Origin: a virus
Strand: one strand, 5' to 3'
DNA: 56,841 nt
Virus record (IMG/VR): IMGVR_UViG_3300009130_000039
Span: 1 to 56,841 of that record
Shown here: piece by piece, positions 44,953-51,924 of the stretch
How the letters are laid out: each line of letters starts with the position of its first letter
Numbering within the stretch: the first letter of the stretch is position 1
The notes under the pieces: model-generated
The model's database searches: none
Told to the model about the DNA's origin: nothing
Seen by the model: only the letters and a program-made list of their open reading frames with translations
Translations under genes and position numbers: made by a program

Positions 44953-46448
44953 GAAGGGGGTATCAGGAGCGAACGCGAGAGAGACTCCGCGACGCGATCA
45001 ATCGCGGGTTCAGGAGGATATTGCTCGTCGGTCCAACTGGCTGCGGAAAAGGGTACATGGCTGGCGACCTCATAGAAGGATGCGTGTCCAAAGGCAACGA
45101 GAGCATCTTCTTTGCAGACCAGCGTGAGTTGATCCTGCAAATCAAGGAGCATCTAAGCCGTTTGAGGATTCCCAGTAACGTAATCATGCGAGGGATCGAG
45201 AACGAGTACGACAGCTATGAGGCTGATGTAAGCAGCAGGATGGTAAACATCGTTGCGAAAGACACTATCTGGGCAAGGGCTTACCGAAAGACACGAATGA
45301 GCCTGCCTTCGGGCGGGTTCATTCAGGTCGATGAGGCGCACAAATCGCTGTCACGCACATGGCGAACGATCTTGCAGGATTACTTTTCTGCTGGATCGAC
45401 GATCGTGGGTTGGACGGCGACTCCTTGCAGGTCAGATGGCAGAAATCTCGGCGAGTTCTGGGAACACATGATACAGGTCGCGACATACAAGGAGTTGCAG
45501 GATGCGGGGCATCTTGTTCCCTGTGAGGTCTTTGCACCGTCCTCTCCTGACCTGAAAGGGCTGCGTCGCTCTGGTGGAGACTACTCCATGAAAGACTGTG
45601 ACGAGCGACTTGGAAAAGATGGAATGATCGGAGATATGATTTCTGAATGGCGAGCAAGAAGCGAGGGAAGGCAGACTGTGGTTTTCGCGACAACAGTGCG
45701 ACACTCTCTCGCGTGTGCCGAGCAATTTCGCAGAGCAGGAGTCAGCGTCGAGCATGTCGACGGAAAGATGCAGCAAGCTGAGAGGGATGAGATCATGTGC
45801 AGAGCCAGGGAGGGCTCTGTGCAGGTTCTCTGTTCTGTCGGGTGCCTGACGACCGGAGTTGATATTCCGTCACTGAAATACGCAATTTGCGCACGACCGA
45901 CAAAGAGTTTCTCTTTGTGGAGGCAGATGTGCGGTCGCATTCAAAGACCGCATGAAGGACACAAAGTCTGCACGATTCAAGACCACTCGGACAACAGTTT
46001 GGTGTTCGGCTATCCCGATGAGGATGTCGAGTGGAGCCTGATAGACTGCGAGCCAGTGCATCTACGACATGCAACCAAGAAGGCTGCGGAAAAAAAAGAG
46101 CCAAGAAAGTGCCCCGAGTGCAAGTTGGTATTGACTGCTCCGCTGTGTAGGTGTGGCTACAGAATCCCCTCGCGTCGCGGAAAGAAAGTGAAGATGAGCA
46201 AGGGGAAGCTAGGTCGGATCGCTCGCAAGGGAGTGAAGCCGACAGAGCAGCAAGCCAAACAAGACTACTGGAACAAGTGTTTGGGCTGGGCAATTGGAAC
46301 AGACGCGAAGGTAGGTGCGGCAGCGCATCGGTATCGCCAACGGTTTGGCGCGTTCCCGAACAGCAAGATCGAGAATGTCCCGAGAGGGAAAGAGCAGTGG
46401 AATATGACAGGCAAGCAGTTTTACCGGAGGCTAGGCGATGGACACTAG
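44949..46448 (+). CDS. SF2 DEAH helicase with C-terminal zinc ribbon
   Basis: A 499-residue superfamily 2 helicase of the UvrB/RAD3/type III restriction type. Motif I is GPTGCGKG (28-35), motif II DEAH (128-131), motif III a GWTATP near residue 155, motif V a CLTTGVDIP near residue 300, and motif VI QMCGRIQRP near residue 323. A CPECKLV...CRCG zinc-ribbon-like unit lies at about 388-400, followed by a Lys-rich tail. It probably opens or remodels branched DNA in replication or recombination. The GTG start overlaps the previous stop, so translation is coupled. It ends 11 bases inside the next gene. Confidence 0.85.
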   Translation: MRRGYQERTRERLRDAINRGFRRILLVGPTGCGKGYMAGDLIEGCVSKGNESIFFADQRELILQIKEHLSRLRIPSNVIMRGIENEYDSYEADVSSRMVNIVAKDTIWARAYRKTRMSLPSGGFIQVDEAHKSLSRTWRTILQDYFSAGSTIVGWTATPCRSDGRNLGEFWEHMIQVATYKELQDAGHLVPCEVFAPSSPDLKGLRRSGGDYSMKDCDERLGKDGMIGDMISEWRARSEGRQTVVFATTVRHSLACAEQFRRAGVSVEHVDGKMQQAERDEIMCRAREGSVQVLCSVGCLTTGVDIPSLKYAICARPTKSFSLWRQMCGRIQRPHEGHKVCTIQDHSDNSLVFGYPDEDVEWSLIDCEPVHLRHATKKAAEKKEPRKCPECKLVLTAPLCRCGYRIPSRRGKKVKMSKGKLGRIARKGVKPTEQQAKQDYWNKCLGWAIGTDAKVGAAAHRYRQRFGAFPNSKIENVPRGKEQWNMTGKQFYRRLGDGH

Positions 46449-46818
46449 GAGGGAGCTTGAGTTGCTGCTGCTCGGGATGGCGTTGCATAAGGATACTCGC
46501 GAGGGCATTCTCAAAGAGGTCAGTCCAGTAGTGCTGTCTCCTGAGATCGGAGTGCTGTTTGAGGCGTTGCAGCACCCGAAAAAAGGACAACCGCTATTGG
46601 AATGGCTGGATAGCAGAGGTGCCAAGCCGAGCAAAGGAATGACTGCTCGCCAAGCTATCCTTGGTGCAATCCACCTTCTGAACGCAAGGATTAGGCTCAA
46701 AAACGCGGCTCGCACGCTGGAAAAGACTTTGAAGATCGGGACAAACGACCAAGTGGTGCGTGTTCTTGAATCCGCATTGGAAGCAGCAAAGGAATTGCAG
46801 GAGGTGGAGGGTGCTTAG
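46438..46818 (+). CDS. Helical protein resembling the DnaB N-terminal domain
   Basis: A 126-residue, all-helical protein. The first ~95 residues (LELLLLGMALHKD near residue 6, then LSPEIGVLFEALQ near 33) have the pattern of the helical N-terminal domain of DnaB-type helicases or the primase C-terminal domain, but there is no ATPase domain. It could modulate a helicase loader, or be a stand-alone helicase-primase interaction domain. GGAGG lies eight bases before the ATG. The assignment is tentative. Confidence 0.5.
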   Translation: MDTRRELELLLLGMALHKDTREGILKEVSPVVLSPEIGVLFEALQHPKKGQPLLEWLDSRGAKPSKGMTARQAILGAIHLLNARIRLKNAARTLEKTLKIGTNDQVVRVLESALEAAKELQEVEGA

Positions 46819-47221
46819 AATCGTATTAGACCTCCCGCCAACGGACCTTTCGCCAAACAAGCGAGTCCACTGGGCAAGGAAAGCCAAGGTCGTGAGACAA
46901 TACAGGCGACACGCGAAGGATGCTGCTATGTCTGCGGCCTTTGAGCAAGACTTGCGGTGTCCGTTTGAGACACCAGTCGTCCAGATAGCGTACTTCAACC
47001 GACGCAAAATAAAGCCCGATGCTGACAATATATTAGCAACACTCAAGTCGGCATGGGACGGCTTGACCGATTCTGGCGTGTGGGCTGACGACAGGTTTTG
47101 TTTCTTTTTCCCTGTGCGGAGATGCTGCGACAAGGCGAATCCCCGCGTCGAGATCACGATTACAGAGCGTTTGCCAGATAACTGCAACGAAATCCTCGAC
47201 CAAATCATGCGGGAAAAGTGA
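46811..47221 (+). CDS. RusA-type Holliday junction resolvase
   Basis: A 136-residue RusA-family nuclease, which cuts four-way DNA junctions as a dimer. Visible motifs: PPTDLSPNKRVHWA near residue 8 and the signature KPDADN (near residue 71) with K...WDGL and GVWADD after it, which hold the catalytic aspartates. The GTG at 46811 was chosen because GGAGGTGGAGG precedes it directly; the frame runs further back without a better start. It overlaps the previous gene by 8 bases. With exonuclease, annealing protein and helicase it completes a recombination set. Confidence 0.85.
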   Translation: MLRIVLDLPPTDLSPNKRVHWARKAKVVRQYRRHAKDAAMSAAFEQDLRCPFETPVVQIAYFNRRKIKPDADNILATLKSAWDGLTDSGVWADDRFCFFFPVRRCCDKANPRVEITITERLPDNCNEILDQIMREK

Positions 47222-47283
47222 CCCGCTTACTTGCGATTTGAGGCGATCGCGAGTAACCACTAAGCCTCTGAAAAGGATTTATT

Positions 47284-47685
47284 ATGGCAAGTTTCAACAG
47301 GGTGATCGTGATGGGTAATTTGACTCGCGATGTCGAGTTGCGACACATCCCCAGCGGGACAGCGGTCGCAGATATTGGACTCGCGATCAATGATCGCAAA
47401 AAGGTGAATGACGAATGGGTTGACGAGACAACATTCGCAGATGTGACGCTTTGGGGTCGCACCGCAGAAGTTGCTGCTGAGTATCTCAGTAAGGGTTCTC
47501 CTGTTTTTCTGGAAGGGAAACTCAAACTGGATACATGGGAGGACAAGGAGTCTGGGGCGAAAAGGTCAAAACTGAAGATCGTGGCAGATCGGTTGCAGTT
47601 AATTGGTGGTTCAAAATCAGATGCGCCCTCACCAAACCAATCGCAGCCCCGGCAGTCGCAGTCCGAGGATATGGCACCGTTTTGA
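47284..47685 (+). CDS. ssb: Single-stranded DNA-binding protein
   Basis: A 133-residue SSB. The OB-fold starts with [15 protein letters not shown] and has a WGRTAEVA strand-helix near residue 57 and a [14 protein letters not shown] strand near residue 75. A Ser/Gln/Pro-rich linker follows, with the acidic tip SEDMAPF that bacterial SSBs use to recruit partners (usually DDDIPF). The ATG is preceded by AAAAGG. It sits with the other DNA-metabolism genes and would coat single strands for annealing and replication. Confidence 0.9.
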   Translation: MASFNRVIVMGNLTRDVELRHIPSGTAVADIGLAINDRKKVNDEWVDETTFADVTLWGRTAEVAAEYLSKGSPVFLEGKLKLDTWEDKESGAKRSKLKIVADRLQLIGGSKSDAPSPNQSQPRQSQSEDMAPF

Positions 47686-47690
47686 GAAAG

Positions 47691-48083
47691 ATGTCAACAA
47701 AAACCCGAGCGAGAGCAAAAGAAGCAAAGCCAGTAAGGGATGCTCTCATTGCTCGGGCTGGGGCTTGCATGATTTGCGGTGCGAGCCCCGCGCGACCAAA
47801 ACACCACCTCGCCGAACTAAATCAGTTGTGCTGCCATGAGATAGCTGGCGGTTCGCTTCGCCAGAAGATGCTAGACAAGCCAGAAGGGATTTTGGTTTTG
47901 TGCTGGTTTTGCAACCAATACGAGGTCGAGTCAAAGAAAAAATGGCCGCAGGCTCGGCAGTTGGCTGTTTTGCAAAAAAAAGATCCCGAAAGTTACGATC
48001 TTGCATCGTTCAATTATTTAGTCAATCCCCAGGCACCTCGCCGGATTGAGCAGGCAGAAGTTGACACATGGCTGGATAAATGA
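47691..48083 (+). CDS. Treble-clef/HNH-like Cys-His protein
   Basis: A 130-residue basic protein. CMIC near residue 28, PKHHLAEL near 42 and CWFC near 75 form two CxxC knuckles with an intervening HH, as in treble-clef or HNH-type proteins. The HH could serve a metal-dependent nuclease, but the full HNH motif is not clear, so a nucleic-acid-binding adapter is equally possible. The ATG at 47691 was chosen over an upstream in-frame ATG at 47535, which would overlap SSB by 150 bases. GAGAAAG precedes it. Confidence 0.6.
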   Translation: MSTKTRARAKEAKPVRDALIARAGACMICGASPARPKHHLAELNQLCCHEIAGGSLRQKMLDKPEGILVLCWFCNQYEVESKKKWPQARQLAVLQKKDPESYDLASFNYLVNPQAPRRIEQAEVDTWLDK

Positions 48084-48118
48084 CAATTCGTCGTTTTTCG
48101 GTGTTGGCTTTTTCGGGC

Positions 48119-48145
48119 AACTCCCCTGACAATGACAGGGGAGTT
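48119..48145 (+). promoter_or_regulatory. Hairpin hiding the ribosome binding site
   Basis: AACTCCCCTG (48119-48128) and CAGGGGAGTT (48136-48145) form a perfect 10-bp stem with a 7-base loop. The right arm contains AGGGGAG, the ribosome binding site for the ATG at 48150. In RNA the site would be masked unless the stem opens, a classic way to delay or regulate translation. No T tract follows, so it is not a terminator. Confidence 0.7.
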
Positions 48146-48149
48146 TGAG

Positions 48150-48464
48150 ATGAAATACTTAATCAAAGCGAACCGCAGGCGAGCAGTCAGGAAAGTCGCC
48201 CGAGAAGCCTACCTGACCGCCAGTCGCAGATTCACCTCTCCCCCTGAGAACAAGCCAGAGATTCTGGGCATGACGGTCGCGGAGTCGCGGGCAGCTCTCG
48301 TTAGGAGCGGAGAATTTGACGGCATCTTGGGGAGCATTATGCTCACAATTGCAATGCACTTGGTTGTCGCGTTAGTTGAAAAGTGGCTGAAAGATAATCT
48401 GTTTAGCTCTGAGTCACTCTCGCCGTTATTCAAAGAGGGAGAACCTGGGTATGTCGCTGCGTGA
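48150..48464 (+). CDS. Small membrane-associated protein, lysis-like cluster
   Basis: A 104-residue protein with a basic N-terminus (RRRAVRKVAREAYL near residue 9) and one amphipathic or membrane helix (SIMLTIAMHLVVALVEKWL near residue 65), then a Ser/Glu-rich tail. The start at 48150 is next to the AGGGGAG in the hairpin; an ATG 18 bases upstream lies in its loop. First gene of a run of small membrane proteins around a cysteine protease. It might be a holin-type or antiholin-type protein, but nothing is diagnostic. Confidence 0.5.
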   Translation: MKYLIKANRRRAVRKVAREAYLTASRRFTSPPENKPEILGMTVAESRAALVRSGEFDGILGSIMLTIAMHLVVALVEKWLKDNLFSSESLSPLFKEGEPGYVAA

Positions 48465-48837
48465 AAATAGAAGCTGGCAATTCTTGGTGGGGTGCTTTTG
48501 CCTGTTTGTTGCCTATAAAATTTGGTCTATGGACATCCTGCAAGCATATCTTTCGCAAGACGAGGAAGGGTTTGAGAGCGTGTCGCTAATCCCACTTCTC
48601 CTGACAGCCTGTGTCAGCGCGATACAGATGGTGGGATTGGTCGCAATCTGCGTCGTGGGTTTTGCCAAGCCCTTTGCCGAAAAAGTCGTCGATTACCTTC
48701 GTGCAAAGATGCCAAGAGTGGACTCTGCGGCAAAGACAATCGAGGAGAAGGTTGATGCAGAAAAGCTGGTTGAAACGCTCAATAACTTGGATGAGAGGAT
48801 TCGCTCCATTGAAATCAAAGTCAGGAGCGAAAAGTGA
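48451..48837 (+). CDS. Two-helix membrane protein with C-terminal coiled coil
   Basis: A 128-residue protein with two membrane segments (WQFLVGCFCLFVAYKIW near residue 9 and a LLLTACVSAIQMVGLVAICVV stretch near 50), and then a coiled coil (about residues 85-125). Two spans plus a charged cytoplasmic coil is a common holin/antiholin design. The start overlaps the end of the previous gene; the stop overlaps the next start (GTGA). Confidence 0.55.
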   Translation: MSLRENRSWQFLVGCFCLFVAYKIWSMDILQAYLSQDEEGFESVSLIPLLLTACVSAIQMVGLVAICVVGFAKPFAEKVVDYLRAKMPRVDSAAKTIEEKVDAEKLVETLNNLDERIRSIEIKVRSEK

Positions 48838-49286
48838 TCGACATACTCAAAGACACCCCTGCGCCTGCCCAAGGAAAGCAGAAGCCAACCAAGAAAGCAA
48901 GTGTGAATTTGCTGCTTGCTCTTGCGCTTGCGTGGGTTGTTTACGACACCAGCTATTGGAAAAAGTTTGTTCCATCGGTTGTTGTCCCTTCCGAGAAGTC
49001 TGCACAGGTGTTGTTTGTGACGGACGAGAACATGACGCCGGGTCAGGGTCAGGCGAGCATCAGCATGAAGGTGGATGACTTCTGTGACGAGAATGGAATC
49101 GAGAAGCGGCGGCTTGAGGTCGGGCAGGACACATCCGGTGCAGAGAAGTGGCTTCAGGAAATGGCCGAAATCGGCTACGGGCAGGCACCTTCCGTTGTCT
49201 TTCGCTCTGCGTCTGGGAGGATCGACTGCATCCCAATGCCCAGCAGCATCGACGCTGCCGTCGCGGAGATAAGGAGCAGAACATGA
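48834..49286 (+). CDS. Membrane-anchored thioredoxin-fold-like protein
   Basis: A 150-residue protein with a basic N-terminus, a single membrane helix (SVNLLLALALAWVVY near residue 24) and an outside domain (about residues 55-148) with the strand-helix-strand pattern of thioredoxins: VLFVTDEN, an FCDENG helix, RRLEVGQDT, a helix and QAPSVVF with the cis-proline position. No CxxC motif is present, so redox activity is doubtful. GTG start with AGGAG seven bases upstream. It overlaps the following protease gene by 4 bases. Confidence 0.55.
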   Translation: MIDILKDTPAPAQGKQKPTKKASVNLLLALALAWVVYDTSYWKKFVPSVVVPSEKSAQVLFVTDENMTPGQGQASISMKVDDFCDENGIEKRRLEVGQDTSGAEKWLQEMAEIGYGQAPSVVFRSASGRIDCIPMPSSIDAAVAEIRSRT

Positions 49287-50056
49287 GCGATATAAGCTGG
49301 GATGCGAATACAGATGGAGTGTGTGGGTACGAGTCGAGAGATTGGGACTTACACCCAGAGTTCTCGGCTGAACCAGAGTTCAGTGGACCGATCTATCCGA
49401 GGAAGGATTGGGTTGAGCTAATTGAATTGCAACGACGGAACAAAACCAGTCCGATGCACATTCACAAAGGAAATGACATCCCAGTGCGGAGCCAGGGAAG
49501 GTACGGGTACTGCTGGTGTTGGGGTCTGGTCAACGCGATTCGCAATCGGTATGCGGCGCAAGGTATCGACCCGAATCCCGACTTAAACGCTCACGGAACT
49601 GCCGCGATGTGGAAGCGATACGCAAACAGGGGTGGCTACGGCTCGGAAGCCTGTCTCGCGGTAGAAAAGTACGGCATTCCTACTTATGAGTTCTGGCCTG
49701 CTTACAGCAATGATCGGTCGCTTGAGAAAGATCCAAGAGTGGCTGAAAACAGAAAAAAACACAAGCTCGTCAAGTTTGAGGAAATGCCCAAGGATAGTTT
49801 TGATGCTGTCATGTCGTGCTTGATTGGGATTGATCCCTCCCCCGTCACCTTGGCGTATAGCTGGTGGCGTCACTTAGTTTGCGGACTACAAGGACTCTAC
49901 CGAGGAACCGGAAGGGGCGTTGAATTTGGATTTGGTTTCGTTAATAGCTGGGGAAAGCAGTGGGGCAGTCAAGGATACGGTGAAGTTTGGAATGCAAAAG
50001 CAAAACCATTTGAGGCTATAGCAGTTCGTTCAGTTTCAGCGATCAGCGAGGCATGA
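49283..50056 (+). CDS. Papain-like (C1A-type) cysteine protease
   Basis: A 257-residue protein with the catalytic layout of papain: oxyanion Q71 in QGRYGYCWCW with C77 as the nucleophile, H197 in YSWWRHLVCG, and N221 in NSWGKQWGSQGYGEV, the strongly conserved Asn-Ser-Trp-Gly strand. There is a ~60-residue N-terminal extension but no signal peptide or clear prodomain. The ATG at 49283 has AAGGAG close by; the frame is open further upstream without a better site. It sits among five membrane or secreted small proteins, so it could open the host envelope, or mature virion proteins. The protease family call is firm; the substrate is unknown. Confidence 0.8.
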   Translation: MSDISWDANTDGVCGYESRDWDLHPEFSAEPEFSGPIYPRKDWVELIELQRRNKTSPMHIHKGNDIPVRSQGRYGYCWCWGLVNAIRNRYAAQGIDPNPDLNAHGTAAMWKRYANRGGYGSEACLAVEKYGIPTYEFWPAYSNDRSLEKDPRVAENRKKHKLVKFEEMPKDSFDAVMSCLIGIDPSPVTLAYSWWRHLVCGLQGLYRGTGRGVEFGFGFVNSWGKQWGSQGYGEVWNAKAKPFEAIAVRSVSAISEA

Positions 50057-50057
50057 T

Positions 50058-50300
50058 ATGCGAAAAAAAATCATAGATGCAGGAATGTACTTTGCTGCTG
50101 TCGTGGCTGTCCTCTTTGTTGCGCTTGCGCTTGTCAGTCAACTCAGGGATGGTGCGACTCCCAGCGAAGAAGCGGCGCACTACAGAAAAGTGAATGAGCC
50201 CATCGAGACATGCGATGATGGGTCATGCGAAATCGAGCCAGCGCAAAAGCCAAGAAACAGAACCTTTCGTCGTCGTGGTCTATTTCGTTGGAGACGATGA
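50058..50300 (+). CDS. Small membrane protein with a CDDGSC motif
   Basis: An 80-residue protein with one N-terminal membrane helix (YFAAVVAVLFVALALVSQL near residue 11), then a soluble outside part with the pair C-D-D-G-S-C near residue 51 and a very basic C-terminal tail rich in Arg. GAGG precedes the ATG, one base after the previous stop. Part of the protease cluster; a spanin-like or partner role is possible. Confidence 0.5.
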   Translation: MRKKIIDAGMYFAAVVAVLFVALALVSQLRDGATPSEEAAHYRKVNEPIETCDDGSCEIEPAQKPRNRTFRRRGLFRWRR

Positions 50301-50324
50301 TTTTTACTACTTGAAGGCTTCAAA

Positions 50325-50561
50325 ATGAGCGCACCAGATCCCACCACTCTCACTATTTTATTGTCGGGCCTTGCGGCGACCGGATCAGCAATTGGAATCT
50401 TGTTCAAGACTTTGCTGGGTCACGTTTCGCGCATCGAGGAAAAGTTGAGCGAATGCGAGGCTGATCGAGAGCAACTGCACCTCGACCAGACCTTGCTCTG
50501 GAAAGCTGTCGCAAAGCAGGCAGGCGTCGATGTTAATGACATCAAGAAACACACACGCTGA
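50325..50561 (+). CDS. Holin-like small membrane protein
   Basis: A 78-residue protein with an N-terminal membrane helix (TILLSGLAATGSAIGILFKTLL near residue 9), followed by a Glu/Gln/Leu coiled coil. One-span proteins of this size and coil are frequent next to lysis genes. GAAGG precedes the ATG. A weak terminator overlaps its stop. Confidence 0.5.
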   Translation: MSAPDPTTLTILLSGLAATGSAIGILFKTLLGHVSRIEEKLSECEADREQLHLDQTLLWKAVAKQAGVDVNDIKKHTR

Positions 50562-50579
50562 GTGGTTCAGTTTTTTTTT
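50558..50579 (+). terminator. Weak terminator, short stem with nine T
   Basis: CTGA and TCAG form a 4-bp stem around GTGGT, followed by nine T (50571-50579). The stem is short, so stop efficiency may be low. It overlaps the stop of the upstream gene. Confidence 0.4.
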
Positions 50580-50597
50580 CGTGAAAAGGATGGTGAT

Positions 50598-50786
50598 ATG
50601 AAGTTTTTGATCGCTGGAGTTCTGGCCTTTGCACTGGTCGGTGGTTCCCAGGCTGGTGAGTGCGGCAGGATACGCTGCGCTGTGGTGCGGGTAATCGCTC
50701 CAGTAAAGCCAGAAAAGTCGATATGCAGGGCAGATCGCGTTCCGTTTCGCGTCCGTCTGCGGGCTCGTCTGCGGGCTCGTCCGTAG
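50598..50786 (+). CDS. Arg-rich secreted miniprotein
   Basis: A 62-residue protein with a signal peptide (MKFLIAGVLAFALVGGSQA, cleavage likely after residue 19), then ECGRIRC and a tail rich in Arg and Val. Tiny secreted peptides with Cys and repeated Arg are frequent in planctomycete genomes, as I recall, which supports such a host. AAGGA lies nine bases before the ATG. The function is unknown. Confidence 0.5.
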   Translation: MKFLIAGVLAFALVGGSQAGECGRIRCAVVRVIAPVKPEKSICRADRVPFRVRLRARLRARP

Positions 50787-50826
50787 CCAGATGGATGATT
50801 TGCATCAAAAGTCTGTATCAATTGCA

Positions 50827-50853
50827 TTGACATCTCTGGTGTTATGCTAACAT
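50827..50853 (+). promoter_or_regulatory. Strong sigma70-type promoter with extended -10
   Basis: A perfect TTGACA (50827-50832) and TAACAT (50848-50853) with a TG one base before the -10 (extended -10). The spacer is 15 bases, shorter than the ideal 17, which the extended -10 may offset. It drives the HTH gene. Confidence 0.6.
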
Positions 50854-50860
50854 GCTAGAT

Positions 50861-50881
50861 GAGATAATTGCTTGCTATCTC
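50861..50881 (+). promoter_or_regulatory. Inverted repeat at the transcription start, candidate operator
   Basis: GAGATA and TATCTC flank a 9-base centre, immediately after the -10 box. An HTH regulator bound here would block the promoter, so autoregulation by the downstream gene is likely. This is inferred from position. Confidence 0.45.
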
Positions 50882-50911
50882 TTGTGACCAGACTCTTGAC
50901 CGACAAGCCAA

Positions 50912-50949
50912 AGGTGAGCCGGGGCGCAGTCCACCGCCCTGTCTTACCT
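50912..50949 (+). promoter_or_regulatory. Nested hairpin in the leader of the HTH gene
   Basis: AGGTGAG (50912-50918) pairs with CTTACCT (50943-50949) with one G-T pair, enclosing GGGCG/CGCCC (50922-50926 and 50935-50939). The structure lies before the AAAGGAG ribosome binding site. A translation-control or protein-binding leader is plausible. Confidence 0.4.
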
Positions 50950-50975
50950 CATCCGAAAGGAGCAAAGGAGAAAAA

Positions 50976-51251
50976 GTGTCCAAATCCAGCAAGGTGATGG
51001 GGCGACCAAGGCGTGAGTTCGTCTTTGGTTACGAAGAAATCGCCCAAATGTGTGGAATTACCAGAAACGCTGTCAGTAAAGCTGTTGCTAGGGGCGTAGT
51101 ACAGCCGGATGACATGCTTTCGCTATGTTGCTATATATCCGCCCACGGAAACGAAGAATCGCGACAAGAGATCATGCTTGCGCTGATACGAGCTGGAGAC
51201 TACGTCTACAGAGGTCGACCCAAGTCGCATCTGACGAAGCGAAGGAAATGA
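50976..51251 (+). CDS. HTH transcription regulator
   Basis: A 91-residue basic protein with a helix-turn-helix (YEEIAQMCGITRNAVSKAVA near residue 19) and a helical C-terminus ending in basic residues. It starts at GTG 50976, five bases after AAAGGAG; earlier in-frame codons lie in the structured leader. Its own strong promoter and operator-like repeat point to a phage control protein (repressor or activator), convergent with the gene on the other strand. Confidence 0.6.
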   Translation: MSKSSKVMGRPRREFVFGYEEIAQMCGITRNAVSKAVARGVVQPDDMLSLCCYISAHGNEESRQEIMLALIRAGDYVYRGRPKSHLTKRRK

Positions 51252-51254
51252 TGA

Positions 51255-51542
51255 CTATCGGATATACCACTCTGTGTGGTACGGCTTGTCCGTGGAAACT
51301 TCCTCAACGGACGCTTGGTCAATGTCAACTCCGCACTCTGCAACCACCCTGCGCAGGTCTGCTCTGACCTTTTGCGGAAGCAGGGCATCGTTAATTATCT
51401 CTCGCATGATCGAGTTTTTCATAACACACTCTGCATGGATTCTCGTGTAGTCGTCGTGATCGACGCTTGCGCGTATCTCGTAATGCTCTCGCGTCACTAC
51501 AGCTATCTCGGTCCCTACTATCTTTCTAAACAATCCGTACAC
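51255..51542 (-). CDS. Small protein, unknown function, convergent to the HTH gene
   Basis: A 95-residue protein. The GTG at 51542 has AAGGAG seven bases upstream. The N-terminal half is beta-rich, and the C-terminal half has a helix-rich acidic region (INDALLPQKVRADLRRVV near residue 50). No family recognised. It is convergent with the HTH gene (3-base gap) and has a candidate promoter just upstream. It may belong to the lysogeny region. Confidence 0.5.
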   Translation of the reverse strand: MYGLFRKIVGTEIAVVTREHYEIRASVDHDDYTRIHAECVMKNSIMREIINDALLPQKVRADLRRVVAECGVDIDQASVEEVSTDKPYHTEWYIR

Positions 51543-51571
51543 AAACAGTCTCCTTGTCCGTCTTTCGCAAC

Positions 51572-51580
51572 ATAATAGCA
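51572..51580 (-). promoter_or_regulatory. Extended -10 promoter for the small - strand gene
   Basis: On the - strand TGCTATTAT is a good extended -10 box, 30 bases upstream of the GTG start. No clear -35 was found. An RNA starting here would have a ~20-base leader with the AAGGAG site. Confidence 0.35.
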
Positions 51581-51689
51581 ATATCTAATGACACGTCTGG
51601 TCATAGATGGCTTTCTTCGGAGCTTTGTATGAAGAAAGTCTTAAGAAAGGTTGCTTTTGCCATGAAGCGAGTTTTGTGAAGCAGCAAAT

Positions 51690-51707
51690 AAGCATCGCCT
51701 GATGCTT
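51690..51707 (+). terminator. Short hairpin, weak terminator candidate
   Basis: AAGCATC and GATGCTT form a 7-bp stem with a GCCT loop, followed by only two more T and then CCTTCT. It lies in a gap and could act on either strand; confidence is low. Confidence 0.25.
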
Positions 51708-51924
51708 TTCCTTCTGGTTTGCGGGGCTTATGCCGTTCCTCGGTGTATCAAATGAACACCGGCAGGCTCCACAACCAGCTTGCTGCACGACAGCATCTTA
51801 CCGCATTTGCGTCGAGAAAACGCAAAAAAAAACAGGTAAAACCCGAAAAAACGAAACAAGAAAGCGACTGGCCTGGGGTGACCTATACTGACCCGACCTG
51901 CCACATAATGACTGGGGAGTAGCA

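Larger units (their letters stand above)
51543..51924. other. Noncoding gap between the small gene and the integrase
   Basis: Apart from the promoter near 51575 and a weak hairpin (51690-51707) I see no convincing gene. Short open frames on both strands lack good starts, and their products look like low-complexity Lys/Arg or Phe-rich sequence. Confidence 0.5.

Noticed and set aside
45793-46590. Long open frame on the - strand (265 codons) opposite the SF2 helicase
   Set aside because: It lies antisense to a gene with clear helicase motifs, has Ser/Cys/Arg-biased composition and no domain pattern. It is explained by codon bias of the + strand gene.
49148-49282. Upstream extension of the protease frame by 45 codons
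   Set aside because: It overlaps the previous gene in another frame, and the ATG at 49283 has AAGGAG close by; the extension is Arg-rich and unlike a prodomain.
51276-51575. 99-codon + strand frame opposite the small - strand gene
   Set aside because: The - strand frame has a good ribosome binding site and promoter and a more protein-like sequence; the + strand frame has neither.
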